The notes under the pieces: model-generated
Databases searched by the model: none
Told to the model about the DNA's origin: nothing
The model's input: only the letters and a program-made list of their open reading frames with translations
Assembly (NCBI GenBank): GCA_947492995.1
Contig: CANLOU010000002.1
Coordinates: 744,001 to 808,000, forward strand
Length of the DNA: 64,000 nt
Direction: 5' to 3'
DNA from: an uncultured Litoreibacter sp.
GTDB lineage: Bacteria; Pseudomonadota; Alphaproteobacteria; Rhodobacterales; Rhodobacteraceae
Translations under genes and position numbers: made by a program
Shown here: in pieces, positions 15,946 to 24,753 of the stretch
Layout: each line of letters opens with the position of its first letter
How positions within the stretch are numbered: position 1 is the stretch's first letter

Positions 15946-16416
15946 TTACCAGCCGATGAAATCGGTAAATTCCTCGATCGCCTGATCCCAGCGGAACACC
16001 AGCCGCTCGAAGCTATCGCGCGACATGTCTTTCACGCCGGCCACGAAATGTTCGATATTCGGGTCACCGTCGTCATCGACGAAGGCCGCCCCTGTCAGCT
16101 TGGTGGCGTTCCACGAATTCATGGCCTCCATGGTCGGGGCTTTGTCCATCTCGAATCCAGCGGTCAGGATGATGTCCTCGCATCTGGTGCCGTCATCTTC
16201 ACATCCATAAAAGAAGATTGTGAAATTGACGCCCTGCGTGGCCGACATGATTTTTGGGTCGCCTTCACTGTCAACGTCCAGCTGAGCTTTGTAGCCCATG
16301 TCTTGAAGCGCCAGGACGATGGTGTCTGGAACGGCGGCGGAAACGGACTGCGCGGCGGCTGTCACGCTGCTTGCAGCCAACATAAGGCCTGCGATCATGG
16401 GAAGGCGGATGAACAT
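15946..16416 (-). CDS. YbjN domain-containing secreted protein
   Basis: A 156-residue protein with a signal peptide (MFIRLPMIAGLMLAASSVTA) and a YbjN-like domain: VLALQDMGYKAQLDVDSEGD followed by FTIFFYGCEDDGTRCEDIIL and NSWNATKLTGAAFVDDDGDP. YbjN proteins are thought to be chaperone-like or sensory; function here is unknown, and the signal peptide places it in the periplasm. Start 16416 is supported by GAGGAG about 8 nt upstream. It is convergent with speB. Confidence 0.82.
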   Translation of the reverse strand: MFIRLPMIAGLMLAASSVTAAAQSVSAAVPDTIVLALQDMGYKAQLDVDSEGDPKIMSATQGVNFTIFFYGCEDDGTRCEDIILTAGFEMDKAPTMEAMNSWNATKLTGAAFVDDDGDPNIEHFVAGVKDMSRDSFERLVFRWDQAIEEFTDFIGW

Positions 16417-16488
16417 TTGACTAACTCCTCTCAGCACATAGGGGGAGTTAACAGTCTCAGCAGTGAGGGCGTCAACGGCAGAATTTAA

Positions 16489-17454
16489 CTAACCTGAACA
16501 ACTGGCCCCGCCGAGAACGCAGAATTTCGCGCAATGCGGGTGGTTGAGCTGCACATCGGTCTCCGCCTGTTCGAGCGTTTCGCCCAATTCAAATTCAGCG
16601 GAGTAGGGCAGAAGCGTACAGGCCAAAACGGCAGGTTTGCCAGCGCCGCGGCGCTTGACCACCATGCGCGACGAAGCGCACATCATCGCATCAGGGGATT
16701 TGTCCAGAATGCCCCAACAGGCCGTGGTGATTTCGGGCACCTCGACCGTTTCGTCCATTTCAGGAAATATAACGGTCATTGCAGGGTTTTGCGCGTCGAT
16801 CTTAAAGCCATGATCGTCAAACAGTCTGGCGTAGCCCGCGCGAGCCTCGTCTTGCGTCTCATCCCACATCGAGCGTCCGGCGATGGCCAGCTTTGCGCCT
16901 TGGTCGCGCAGCCATTGCATGCCGGTCATGGTCTTCTCAAACGCGCCCTTGCCGCGTTCCTCGTCATGCAATGTCTCGGACCAATGATCGACGGAGACGC
17001 GGAAGGTGATCTTGTCGCCATATTCCGAGATCAGCGCGCTTAGCCCTTCGCGCACAGATTTGCGCATCATGGGCCGCATGGCATTGGTAAGGATCAGCAC
17101 GTCGTAGCCACGCTCCAATGCGCGGCGCGTCATAGTGTTCATGTCGGGGTTCATGTAGGGTTCGCCGCCGGTGAAGGCGATTTCCGACACGCCCCATTTG
17201 CGCTGCTCAAGTTGGTCCAGGTAGTCGCTGACCTCGTCGGCGGTGATGTAGACCAGCGCGTCATTGGTGGGCGAGGACAGGATGTAGCAATTGGCACATT
17301 CGATGTTGCACAGCGTGCCGGTGTTGAACCAAAGCGTCTTTGGGTTGCTGAGAGCGACCTGAGCGCGCGCCTCGCCTTTGGCGGTGACGAAGCTGTCTTG
17401 AAATTTGCCCAGATTGGCCGTTGGGCCTTGGGTCAACTGGTCTTTCATAGTCAC
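16489..17454 (-). CDS. radical SAM protein
   Basis: A 321-residue radical SAM enzyme. The cluster motif is CNIECANC (CX3CX2C) near residue 48, then AFTGGEPYMN, and the C-terminal part contains further cysteines (CWGILD, CASSRM, CTLLPY, CAKFCVLGGASC) that could hold an auxiliary iron-sulfur cluster as in SPASM-like enzymes. The C-terminal SCSG end is notable. No peptide substrate gene is recognisable next to it. It is divergent from zwf. Confidence 0.85.
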   Translation of the reverse strand: MTMKDQLTQGPTANLGKFQDSFVTAKGEARAQVALSNPKTLWFNTGTLCNIECANCYILSSPTNDALVYITADEVSDYLDQLEQRKWGVSEIAFTGGEPYMNPDMNTMTRRALERGYDVLILTNAMRPMMRKSVREGLSALISEYGDKITFRVSVDHWSETLHDEERGKGAFEKTMTGMQWLRDQGAKLAIAGRSMWDETQDEARAGYARLFDDHGFKIDAQNPAMTVIFPEMDETVEVPEITTACWGILDKSPDAMMCASSRMVVKRRGAGKPAVLACTLLPYSAEFELGETLEQAETDVQLNHPHCAKFCVLGGASCSG

Positions 17455-17540
17455 GCTCCATCTTGTCGGTTTGCATGTGTTAGTGCGTCACGCGCCGAAA
17501 CGAAAGTGGGCGCTTTTTACACTGACAAGGTTGTGAAGCC

Positions 17541-17568
17541 TTGTTGCCATGTCTGGGCGTGCTAGACA
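17541..17568 (+). promoter_or_regulatory. candidate zwf promoter
   Basis: TTGTTG (17541-17546), 16-bp spacer, TAGACA (17563-17568). Transcription would start near 17575, about 22 bp before the palindromic operator. Confidence 0.35.
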
Positions 17569-17596
17569 TTCCCCGCAAGCGGGACTAATGAGCCAC

Positions 17597-17610
17597 TGTT
17601 ACCGCTAACA
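17597..17610. promoter_or_regulatory. LacI-family-type operator upstream of zwf
   Basis: TGTTACCGCTAACA is a 14-bp near-palindrome with a central CG, the shape expected for a LacI-family dimer. In Rhodobacter sphaeroides the LacI-family regulator CceR controls zwf and other central carbon genes from CG-centred palindromes, so a CceR-like protein is the leading candidate. The site is 40 bp before the zwf ATG. Confidence 0.5.
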
Positions 17611-17649
17611 TGAGCGCCACTAGGTGCCAAAACGACAGGACATCGACAC

Positions 17650-19104
17650 ATGGTTTCACGCGTTATTCCGGTCGAAAGTTTCGATCTGGTTATCTTTGGT
17701 GGCACCGGCGATTTGGCGCGGCGCAAAATTTTGCCGGGCCTTTACCGCCGCTTCTGCGCGGGCCAGATGCCAGCGGACGCACGCATTATCGGCGCGGCGC
17801 GTGGCGATTTGGATGACGCGTCTTATCAAACGCTGATCGGTGACGCGATTGCGGAATTTGTGTCCAAGGACCGCCAAGACAAGAAGAAAATCACGGCTTT
17901 CCTAAAGCGGCTGCATTTTGTCCCGATTGATGCACGCGGCGAAAAAGGCTGGCCGGAACTGGCCAAGCTGGTACGCAAGGATGTTGTGCAGGCTTTCTAC
18001 TTCTCGGTAGGTCCGGGTCTGTTCGGTGACATTGCAACCCGCTTGCACGACCACAAAATTGCAGGCCCTGATGCGCGTATTGTCGTCGAAAAACCTTTTG
18101 GCCGCGATCTGCAGACCGCAAAGGCGTTGAACGCGGTCTTGGCCGACAGTTTCGACGAGAGCCAGATTTACCGCATTGACCATTACTTAGGCAAAGAAAC
18201 CGTCCAAAATCTGATGGCCGTGCGCTTTGCCAACGTGCTGTTCGAGCCGCTTTGGAACGCGCAATATATTGACCATGTGCAGATCACCGTGTCCGAGACC
18301 GTCAGCGTCGACGGGCGCGGGGCTTATTACGACAAATCGGGCGCGATGCGGGATATGGTGCAAAACCACCTGATGCAGCTTTTGTGTCTGACGGCGATGG
18401 AGCCTCCGTCGAAGTTTGACCCTGACGCGGTGCGCGACGAAAAGTTGAAGGTGATCCGCGCCCTTGACCCGGTGCAGAGCGAAGACATTGTGCGCGGCCA
18501 ATACGCAGCCGCTGGCGACGAGGCGGGCTATGTCGAGCATTCGGAAAACCCCGAAAGCAAGACCGAAAGTTTTATCGCGATGAAAGTCGACATCTCGAAC
18601 TGGCGCTGGAAGGGGACTCCGTTCTACCTGCGCACCGGCAAGCGGCTGAAAGCCCGCATGTCCGAGATCATTGTGTATTTCAAAGAGACCCCGCATTCCA
18701 TCTTTGAAGAGGATGCCGGGTCGCATGCCAACGTGCTGACCATCCGCTTGCAACCCGACGAGGGCATGGATTTGCGGGTGACCATCAAAGAGCCCGGACC
18801 GGGCGGCATGCGCCTGATCGATGTGCCGCTTGATATGACCTTTGCCGACGCGCTGGGCCCGCATGCCGAAGACGTGCCGGACGCCTATGAGCGGCTGATT
18901 ATGGATGTCATCCGTGGCAACCAGACCTTGTTCATGCGCGGCGACGAGGTGGAAGCGGCCTGGAAATGGACCGACCCCATCATTGAAAGCTGGCAGACCC
19001 GGGGGGATAAACCACAGCCCTATGAGCCGGGCTCGTCCGGACCAGAGGACGCTTTGATGCTGCTGCACCGTGACGGGCGCAGATGGCGGGAGATACGCAA
19101 ATGA
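17650..19104 (+). CDS. zwf: glucose-6-phosphate 1-dehydrogenase
   Basis: A 484-residue NADP-dependent enzyme oxidising glucose-6-phosphate to 6-phosphogluconolactone, entry to the Entner-Doudoroff and pentose-phosphate routes. The Rossmann motif is FGGTGDLARRK (16-26) and the active-site signature RIDHYLGKE at 175-183. It overlaps pgl by 4 bp and heads zwf-pgl-pgi, with a LacI-type operator upstream suggesting sugar-dependent control. Confidence 0.97.
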   Translation: MVSRVIPVESFDLVIFGGTGDLARRKILPGLYRRFCAGQMPADARIIGAARGDLDDASYQTLIGDAIAEFVSKDRQDKKKITAFLKRLHFVPIDARGEKGWPELAKLVRKDVVQAFYFSVGPGLFGDIATRLHDHKIAGPDARIVVEKPFGRDLQTAKALNAVLADSFDESQIYRIDHYLGKETVQNLMAVRFANVLFEPLWNAQYIDHVQITVSETVSVDGRGAYYDKSGAMRDMVQNHLMQLLCLTAMEPPSKFDPDAVRDEKLKVIRALDPVQSEDIVRGQYAAAGDEAGYVEHSENPESKTESFIAMKVDISNWRWKGTPFYLRTGKRLKARMSEIIVYFKETPHSIFEEDAGSHANVLTIRLQPDEGMDLRVTIKEPGPGGMRLIDVPLDMTFADALGPHAEDVPDAYERLIMDVIRGNQTLFMRGDEVEAAWKWTDPIIESWQTRGDKPQPYEPGSSGPEDALMLLHRDGRRWREIRK

Positions 19105-19766
19105 ACCTTATCGAATACCCCGATCAGGACATGATGATGATTGATCTGGCCCAGAACTTGGCCGGAGAACTCAAAGAGTGCTTGATGGTCCATGAGCACG
19201 CCTCTTTTGCGGTGCCGGGCGGCACCACGCCGGGTCCGGTATTCGACGCGCTATGCGCGGCTGATCTGGATTGGGGGCGTGTTCACGTCATGCCGACAGA
19301 CGAGCGCTGGGTGGATGAAACATCACAGCGCTCCAATGCGCGGCTTATCAAGTCCCGCCTGCTGACAGACCGCGCGGCGGATGCGGTGTTTGTGCCATTC
19401 TACCGCGACGGCGTGTCGGCGGAGGACGCGATGGTGGGACTATCGCAGGACCTAGACGCAGAATTTCCAATCTCGGTGCTGTTGTTGGGGATGGGGGCGG
19501 ATATGCATACTGCCTCGTTATTTCCGGGGGCCGCCGAATTGCCCGCCGCCTTGAGCGCCGCCGCGCCGGTCATGGCCATCCACCCCGAGGGGCAGGAAAC
19601 CCGCGTGACGCTTACGGGGCCGGCCCTGTCAGGCGCAATGAGCACGCATGTGCTGATTTCGGGGGAGGCCAAGCGCGAGGCGCTGGAGCGCGCAAAGGGA
19701 TTGAGCGTCGAGCAGGCCCCGATCAACACCGTCCTGTCAAACGCAACCGTACATTGGGCACCATGA
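19101..19766 (+). CDS. pgl: 6-phosphogluconolactonase
   Basis: A 221-residue DevB-type lactonase that hydrolyses 6-phosphogluconolactone. Motifs seen are AVPGGTTPGPVFDAL, VMPTDERWV and LLLGMGADMHTASLFPGA. The ATG at 19101 overlaps the zwf stop (ATGA), which I prefer over an upstream in-frame start at 19083. It overlaps pgi the same way. Confidence 0.94.
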   Translation: MNLIEYPDQDMMMIDLAQNLAGELKECLMVHEHASFAVPGGTTPGPVFDALCAADLDWGRVHVMPTDERWVDETSQRSNARLIKSRLLTDRAADAVFVPFYRDGVSAEDAMVGLSQDLDAEFPISVLLLGMGADMHTASLFPGAAELPAALSAAAPVMAIHPEGQETRVTLTGPALSGAMSTHVLISGEAKREALERAKGLSVEQAPINTVLSNATVHWAP

Positions 19767-21370
19767 TGGAAAAAGCACGCTGGGATGAATTGGCACGCGC
19801 CGCCGCAACGCGGCCCTCGATTGCCTCACTGTTTGACGCAGATAATGACCGGGCAACAAAATTCTCAGCCAGCATGGGCGACATGTTGTTTGACTATTCC
19901 AAGACCCAATTGTCGGAGAGCTCACTGGGGCTTTTGCTGGATATGGCCCGCGACGTTGATCTGGCTGGAAAGCGGGCGGCAATGTTTGCAGGTGCCCCCA
20001 TCAACGAGACGGAAGGCCGCGCAGTTCTGCACACCGCATTGCGGGCACCGGAATCCGCAAAGCCCGTGCAACTGAGTGCAGCCGAATTTGGCGAGGTCCA
20101 CAAGACACGGGCCCGAATGGCCGCGTTTGCCACATCAGTGCGCAACGGCAGCTTTGTGGGGCAGGGCGGCAAGATCACGGATGTTATCAATATCGGCATT
20201 GGCGGCTCGGACCTTGGTCCGGCCATGGCCGTGCTGGCGCTGGCCCCCTATCACGACGGGCCACGCACCCATTTTGTGTCCAACATTGACGGCGCGGATA
20301 TTGCCGAGGTGATGGCGGCGCTGGACCCTGCCACGACGCTGGTGATCGTAGCCTCCAAGACCTTCACAACCATCGAGACCATGACCAATGCAGCGACCGC
20401 ATTCGAATGGATCAAGACCAAGGTTGCCAACCCCGCTGCGCAATTTGCGGCGCTGTCCACATCCGAGGAAAAGACATCGGCATTTGGGATCGCGGCAGAG
20501 CGCGTCTTTGGATTTGAGGATTGGGTCGGCGGGCGCTATTCCATGTGGGGCCCGATTGGGTTGTCGCTGATGCTGGCCGTGGGTCCTGAGAATTTCGACG
20601 CGTTCTTGCAAGGCGGTCACGAGATGGACCGCCATTTCGCGGAAACCGATTTTTCAGAGAACCTGCCGGTGTTGCTGGCCTTGGTGGGCGTGTGGCACAA
20701 CCAGGGATGCGGCCACGCGACGCGCGCCGTGCTGCCCTATGACAACCGGTTGTCGCGGCTGCCTGCCTATTTGCAGCAGCTGGAAATGGAGTCGAACGGC
20801 AAGTCGGTGGCGATGGATGGGTCCTCGTTGGAGGTGGCATCCGGTCCCGTGGTCTGGGGCGAGCCAGGCACCAACGGGCAGCATGCATTTTACCAGCTGA
20901 TCCATCAAGGCACCCGTGTGGTGCCTTGCGAATTTATGGTGGCCAAAGAGGGGCATGAACCGGAGCTGGCACATCATCATGCATTGCTTGTGGCCAATTG
21001 CCTGGCGCAATCCGAAGCGTTGATGGTGGGGCGCTCGCTGGACGAGGCCAGGGCCATCATGGCTGCGAAAGGATTGGAAGGCAGCGAGTTGGAGCGACAG
21101 GCGCGCCACCGGGTGTTTTCGGGCAACCGTCCATCGACCACGTTGGTGTATCCGAAGCTGGCGCCCTACGTTTTGGGGCAGATCATCGCTTTGTACGAAC
21201 ACCGGGTGTTTGTGGAGGGGGTGATGCTGGGCATCAACTCCTATGACCAATGGGGGGTTGAACTGGGCAAGGAACTTGCCACGGCGTTGTCGCCTATTCT
21301 GGCGGGCGAGCAAAGCGATGCCGGCAAGGACGGCTCGACGCGGATGCTGTTGGGATATTTGCGGGGGTAG
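19763..21370 (+). CDS. pgi: glucose-6-phosphate isomerase
   Basis: A 535-residue phosphoglucose isomerase interconverting glucose-6-phosphate and fructose-6-phosphate. Signatures are VINIGIGGSDLGPAMAV, VGGRYSMWGPIGL and the active-site GTNGQHAFYQLIHQG; the C-terminal SYDQWGVELGKELA is also typical. The start at 19763 (MMEKARW) is coupled to pgl by ATGA; the adjacent ATG at 19766 is equally possible. It lets fructose-phosphates feed the oxidative branch encoded upstream. Confidence 0.96.
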   Translation: MMEKARWDELARAAATRPSIASLFDADNDRATKFSASMGDMLFDYSKTQLSESSLGLLLDMARDVDLAGKRAAMFAGAPINETEGRAVLHTALRAPESAKPVQLSAAEFGEVHKTRARMAAFATSVRNGSFVGQGGKITDVINIGIGGSDLGPAMAVLALAPYHDGPRTHFVSNIDGADIAEVMAALDPATTLVIVASKTFTTIETMTNAATAFEWIKTKVANPAAQFAALSTSEEKTSAFGIAAERVFGFEDWVGGRYSMWGPIGLSLMLAVGPENFDAFLQGGHEMDRHFAETDFSENLPVLLALVGVWHNQGCGHATRAVLPYDNRLSRLPAYLQQLEMESNGKSVAMDGSSLEVASGPVVWGEPGTNGQHAFYQLIHQGTRVVPCEFMVAKEGHEPELAHHHALLVANCLAQSEALMVGRSLDEARAIMAAKGLEGSELERQARHRVFSGNRPSTTLVYPKLAPYVLGQIIALYEHRVFVEGVMLGINSYDQWGVELGKELATALSPILAGEQSDAGKDGSTRMLLGYLRG

Positions 21371-21371
21371 C

Positions 21372-21390
21372 AATTTTTCGTAGAAAAATT
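21372..21390. repeat. third copy of TTTTCGTAGAAAA inverted repeat
   Basis: AATTTTTCGTAGAAAAATT has 8-bp perfect arms around GTA. It shares its core with the two copies between cobA and cobB. It starts right after the pgi stop codon. Confidence 0.55.
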
Positions 21391-21393
21391 GGG

Positions 21394-21414
21394 AAGGCTT
21401 TTTAAAAGCCTTTT
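21394..21414 (+). terminator. intrinsic terminator of zwf-pgl-pgi
   Basis: AAGGCTTTT and AAAAGCCTT (21394-21402 and 21404-21412) form an A/T-rich stem followed by TT, downstream of pgi. Confidence 0.55.
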
Positions 21415-21423
21415 GCCTCCGGC

Positions 21424-21448
21424 GGGGATATTTTTGGAACAATGATGG
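21424..21448 (+). repeat. dispersed 3'-end motif, copy 2
   Basis: GGGGATATTTTTGGAACAAT followed by GATGG, downstream of pgi; the best-preserved copy of the family and my reference for the others. Confidence 0.55.
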
Positions 21449-21822
21449 AGAGCCGGTGCGCTTTGCAGGGCGTCCGGTTGGTTGAGGTTTCCTTGTTGCG
21501 ACGTCAGGTGGGCCCACCCTTGGCAGGGAGTGAGACCTGTCTGTGTTCACGGCATTTGGTGCCGCTTCTTCCTGTGTTTCACCGGTGAAACCTTGGACCC
21601 CTGCGCTTTGATATCACGTTGGGGGTGAGGTCTCTGGTTCGTCTGGGTCGATCAACCGTGTGCAGGGTTCTAGCGTGGCTTCGTTAAGCAAAATTTACCC
21701 CAGCGCGCGCCGCCAGGGGTCCAGCGGCAACAAGGGCTTGCGGGGCAGGGGGAACTGGTCTAAACGGCGCTTACTTCGCAGGCGGGGTCGGGTCGATTGG
21801 GGGAGACATCCCATGACATCCA

Positions 21823-21868
21823 CCGGTTGAAGCATCTGCTTCTCACACCCCGCTGAGGCATAAACCGG
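21823..21868 (+). promoter_or_regulatory. structured rpsB leader element
   Basis: CCGGTT (21823-21828) pairs with AACCGG (21863-21868), enclosing GAAGCA-TC-TGCTTC (21829-21842). It stops 14 nt before the rpsB ATG, just ahead of AAAGGAAA. Leader RNA of rpsB is a site of S2 autoregulation in other proteobacteria; this element is a candidate for it here. Confidence 0.4.
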
Positions 21869-21882
21869 AAAGGAAAACGGAC

Positions 21883-22677
21883 ATGGCTTTGCCAGAATTT
21901 TCGCTCCGTCAGCTCTTGGAAGCTGGCGTTCACTTTGGTCACCAGACCGCACGTTGGAACCCACGTATGGACCCGTATATCTACGGCTCCAAGAACGGGA
22001 TTCACATCATGGACCTTACACAAACTGTACCAATGCTGGACCAAGCATTGCAGGTTGTGCGTGACACCACCGCCAAGGGCGGCCGCGTGTTGTTCGTCGG
22101 CACCAAGCGTCAGGCGCAGCGCCCGATTGCGGAAGCTGCCGAGAAATGTGCGCAGTATTACATGAACCACCGTTGGCTGGGCGGCACGCTGACCAACTGG
22201 AAGACCGTGTCGAATTCGATCTCGCGTCTGAAGAAAATTGACGAGGCGTTCGAGGGCGGCTTCACCGGCCTGACCAAGAAAGAGCGTCTGGGCATGGAGC
22301 GCGACCAGGGCAAGCTGCAAGCGTCTTTGGGCGGCATCCGCGAGATGGGCGGCACACCTGACCTGCTGTTCGTCATCGATGTCAACAAAGAAGACTTGGC
22401 CATTGCCGAAGCCAAGAAGCTAGGCATTCCGGTTATTGCTGTGGTTGACACCAACTGCTCGCCAGACGGCATCGACTACTTGATCCCGGGCAATGACGAC
22501 GCATCGCGCGCGATTGCCTTGTATTGCGATCTGGTGGCCCGTGCGGCTTTGGACGGCATGCAGGCGCAAATGGGCGCGGCTGGTGTTGATCTGGGCGCGG
22601 CTGAGGAAGCCCCGGTTGAGGAAGCTGTTGCGACTGAAGCCCCTGCGGAGGCGCCTGCTGCAGAAGCAAAAGCCTAA
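21883..22677 (+). CDS. rpsB: 30S ribosomal protein S2
   Basis: A 264-residue S2 protein of the small subunit. The N-terminus [20 protein letters not shown] and [12 protein letters not shown] are diagnostic, with an internal [16 protein letters not shown]. The C-terminus carries an Ala/Glu-rich tail of about 30 residues, common in alphaproteobacterial S2. AAAGGAAAAC lies before the ATG. It is followed by tsf, the normal arrangement. Confidence 0.98.
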   Translation: MALPEFSLRQLLEAGVHFGHQTARWNPRMDPYIYGSKNGIHIMDLTQTVPMLDQALQVVRDTTAKGGRVLFVGTKRQAQRPIAEAAEKCAQYYMNHRWLGGTLTNWKTVSNSISRLKKIDEAFEGGFTGLTKKERLGMERDQGKLQASLGGIREMGGTPDLLFVIDVNKEDLAIAEAKKLGIPVIAVVDTNCSPDGIDYLIPGNDDASRAIALYCDLVARAALDGMQAQMGAAGVDLGAAEEAPVEEAVATEAPAEAPAAEAKA

Positions 22678-22686
22678 GTTAGACAA

Positions 22687-22713
22687 TCCGAGGGCAGGGC
22701 GCCTGCCTTCGGA
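22687..22713 (+). terminator. hairpin between rpsB and tsf
   Basis: TCCGAGGGCAGG and CCTGCCTTCGGA pair over 12 positions (one G-T) with loop GCG. No U-run follows, so it more likely tunes or processes the rpsB-tsf message than ends it. Confidence 0.4.
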
Positions 22714-22745
22714 CACTCCCACTTTAGTTACAGGAGATCCATGAG

Positions 22746-23621
22746 ATGGCGATTACTGCTGCGATGGTGAAAGAACTGCGCGATTCCACAGGCGCAGGCA
22801 TGATGGACGCCAAGAAGGCGTTGACCGAGAATGATGGCGACATGGAAGCGGCCGTTGACTGGCTGCGCACCAAGGGTCTGGCAAAAGCTGCCAAGAAATC
22901 CGGCCGCACCGCGGCTGAAGGCCTTGTGGCCGTGAAAACCGATGGCGGCGTTGGCGTTGCTGTTGAGGTGAACTCGGAAACTGACTTTGTCGGCAAGAAC
23001 GCCGAATTCCAAGAGATGGTGGCTGGCATTGCCGGTGTTGCTTTGGGCCAGTCCGATGTGGACGGTCTGAAAGCTGCCGACATGGGCGGCAAAACGGTTG
23101 AGGCCGTTGTGACCGAGAAGGTTGGCACCATTGGCGAAAACATGTCGGTCCGCCGCATGGCCCGTTTGGAAGGCTCCACCGTTGTGTCCTACGTGCATAA
23201 TGCGGCGACAGATGGCATGGGCAAAATCGGCGTGCTGGTTGCGCTGTCGGGCGACAATGAAGGCTTTGGCAAACAGGTTGCGATGCATGTCGCGGCTGTG
23301 AACCCTGCGTCCTTGTCTGAGGATGATCTGGACCCGGCGATCGTCGAAAAAGAGAAGCAGGTTCAAATCGACATTGCCCGCGAAAGCGGCAAGCCGGACG
23401 CTGTGATCGAAAAGATGATCGTGGGCCGCATGAAGAAATACATGGCGGAAGTTACGCTGCTGAACCAATCCTTTGTGGTGAACCCTGACCTGACGGTCGG
23501 CGCTGCTGCGAAAGAGGCGGGTGTTGAAATCACCGGCTTCACACGTTTGGAAGTTGGCGAAGGCATCGAGAAAAAAGAAGAGAACTTCGCTGAAGAAGTT
23601 GCGGCTGCACTGAAAGGCTAA
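22746..23621 (+). CDS. tsf: elongation factor Ts
   Basis: A 291-residue guanine-nucleotide exchange factor for EF-Tu. The N-terminal UBA-like domain has [16 protein letters not shown] (10-25), then [14 protein letters not shown], and the dimerisation domain has [20 protein letters not shown] 22732-22736 supports the start; an out-of-frame ATG at 22741 is not used. It ends before a strong terminator. Confidence 0.98.
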   Translation: MAITAAMVKELRDSTGAGMMDAKKALTENDGDMEAAVDWLRTKGLAKAAKKSGRTAAEGLVAVKTDGGVGVAVEVNSETDFVGKNAEFQEMVAGIAGVALGQSDVDGLKAADMGGKTVEAVVTEKVGTIGENMSVRRMARLEGSTVVSYVHNAATDGMGKIGVLVALSGDNEGFGKQVAMHVAAVNPASLSEDDLDPAIVEKEKQVQIDIARESGKPDAVIEKMIVGRMKKYMAEVTLLNQSFVVNPDLTVGAAAKEAGVEITGFTRLEVGEGIEKKEENFAEEVAAALKG

Positions 23622-23675
23622 GCCTCGACAGTGATCCCCTTCGAACCAGCCTGGTTTGGAGGGGCCCAAAACATA

Positions 23676-23710
23676 AAAACGGCGTTGAGAGGGCATCTCA
23701 ACGCCGTTTT
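23676..23710 (+). terminator. strong terminator after rpsB-tsf
   Basis: AAAACGGCGTTGAGA and TCTCAACGCCGTTTT form a perfect 15-bp stem with loop GGGCA and a terminal T-run. Confidence 0.9.
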
Positions 23711-23994
23711 CCATTTCAAAGCCCCCATACGTGCTGGGGAGCCGGGTAGAGGGCTTCTTAAGAAATGATGTCGGCTGTTATATGAACTATACACATAACA
23801 GCCGACGAACCGGATAACCGGATCGAAGGCTAATCCCTTGTAAACTCAAGGTATTCATCCCCCGATGTAAGTCCCATGGCAAAAGCCACCACTCACGGAA
23901 CTTGGCGAAAATGCCAAGTAATGCTGCAAATGCAAAGTAAGGGAAACCTTACCTTTTCGGTTAACGCTTTGTTACGAAACCTTAAAAATCGAAG
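23711..23994. other. structured intergenic region between tsf and luxR-type gene
   Basis: I see no protein gene. It holds four hairpins: GTCGGCTGTTAT/ATAACAGCCGAC (23770-23806, 12 bp), CCTTG/CAAGG near 23836-23851, CTTGGC-GAAAAT-GCCAAG, and GTAAGG-GAAA-CCTTAC just before the luxR-type stop. Their density suggests a small RNA or a set of 3'-end structures, but no promoter-terminator pair is clear. Confidence 0.4.
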
Positions 23995-24753
23995 CTATGA
24001 CCGCTCGATCAGGAAGAACTGGTTCTGCGAGGCAGCCTTCAAGATGGCTTGCGCGGTAGTATCTACGTCCAGTGCTTCACGCGCAAGGCGTAGGTGTTTC
24101 TCGATGGTGGCCGGGTTGAGGCCCATGATGGTTGCCGTGTCCTGGATGGTTTTGCCGTCAGCGACCCATTCCAAAACCTCCCGCTGGCGCGCGGTCAGCT
24201 GACGCCGCTGGCCCGTGGTATGGGGCAATTGCACCACCTTGAGATGTAGAATTTTGTTGAACAGCTCGATGTCGGACCCGTGCTCTGCCCAAATGGCGTC
24301 GACTTCAGGCTGATCCATGCCGCGCTTTGCGGTTAACGCAATGGCGCCCTTTGCCCTGAGGGACACCTCGTGAAAGCTGATCGTGTAGCCGGCGAGCACA
24401 TCCATCCGCTGATTGATCGCGAGCAATTCCATATTGTCTGGCGTGACCTTGCCGGCCATGACCTGATCGCGCACCCATTGCCAGCTGCACGCGCCCGTGT
24501 TTTCTGTAGCCCAATCGACCATCGGGCTTTTGGCATACATGCCGTTGCCCAGGAATATCTCGACATAGGCCGGGTCATGATTGGTCAGGATCAAAGCGTC
24601 CTGCAGGTCCCCAACAGAGCGTGTGTTGCCATAGCGGGTATAGGCATAGAGCAGGCGATCAAAGCCATACTCGTCCATCTTGGCCGTATGGACTTCCCAT
24701 GCGTCCTGAATGGTGTTGGCATCCGTCATTTGATGCAGGTAATTGTCGGTCAT
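23995..24753 (-). CDS. LuxR-family regulator with autoinducer-binding-type domain (LuxR solo)
   Basis: A 252-residue protein with an N-terminal autoinducer-binding-like domain (YGFDRLLYAYTRYG, WVRDQVMAGKVTPDN) and a C-terminal GerE helix-turn-helix (LTARQREVLEWVADGKTIQDTATIMGLN, about 185-212; ATIEKHLRLAREAL). No luxI gene is present nearby, so it is a solo or responds to a signal made elsewhere. It sits downstream of aroQ with an ATGA overlap, so it shares the aroQ transcript. Confidence 0.87.
   Translation of the reverse strand: MTDNYLHQMTDANTIQDAWEVHTAKMDEYGFDRLLYAYTRYGNTRSVGDLQDALILTNHDPAYVEIFLGNGMYAKSPMVDWATENTGACSWQWVRDQVMAGKVTPDNMELLAINQRMDVLAGYTISFHEVSLRAKGAIALTAKRGMDQPEVDAIWAEHGSDIELFNKILHLKVVQLPHTTGQRRQLTARQREVLEWVADGKTIQDTATIMGLNPATIEKHLRLAREALDVDTTAQAILKAASQNQFFLIERS

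Larger units (their letters stand above)
21371..21882. other. 512-nt gap between pgi and rpsB
   Basis: It holds the pgi hairpins (21372-21414), a dispersed motif (21424-21448) and then roughly 400 nt of rpsB upstream/leader sequence with a structured part from 21823. I see no convincing protein gene; open frames here are short and not conserved-looking. Confidence 0.6.

Noticed and set aside
18187-19068. 293-codon open frame antisense to zwf
   Set aside because: Mirrors zwf codons and shows no domain or ribosome-binding site.
22728-23714. 328-codon open frame antisense to tsf
   Set aside because: It passes through the tsf terminator and mirrors tsf codons.
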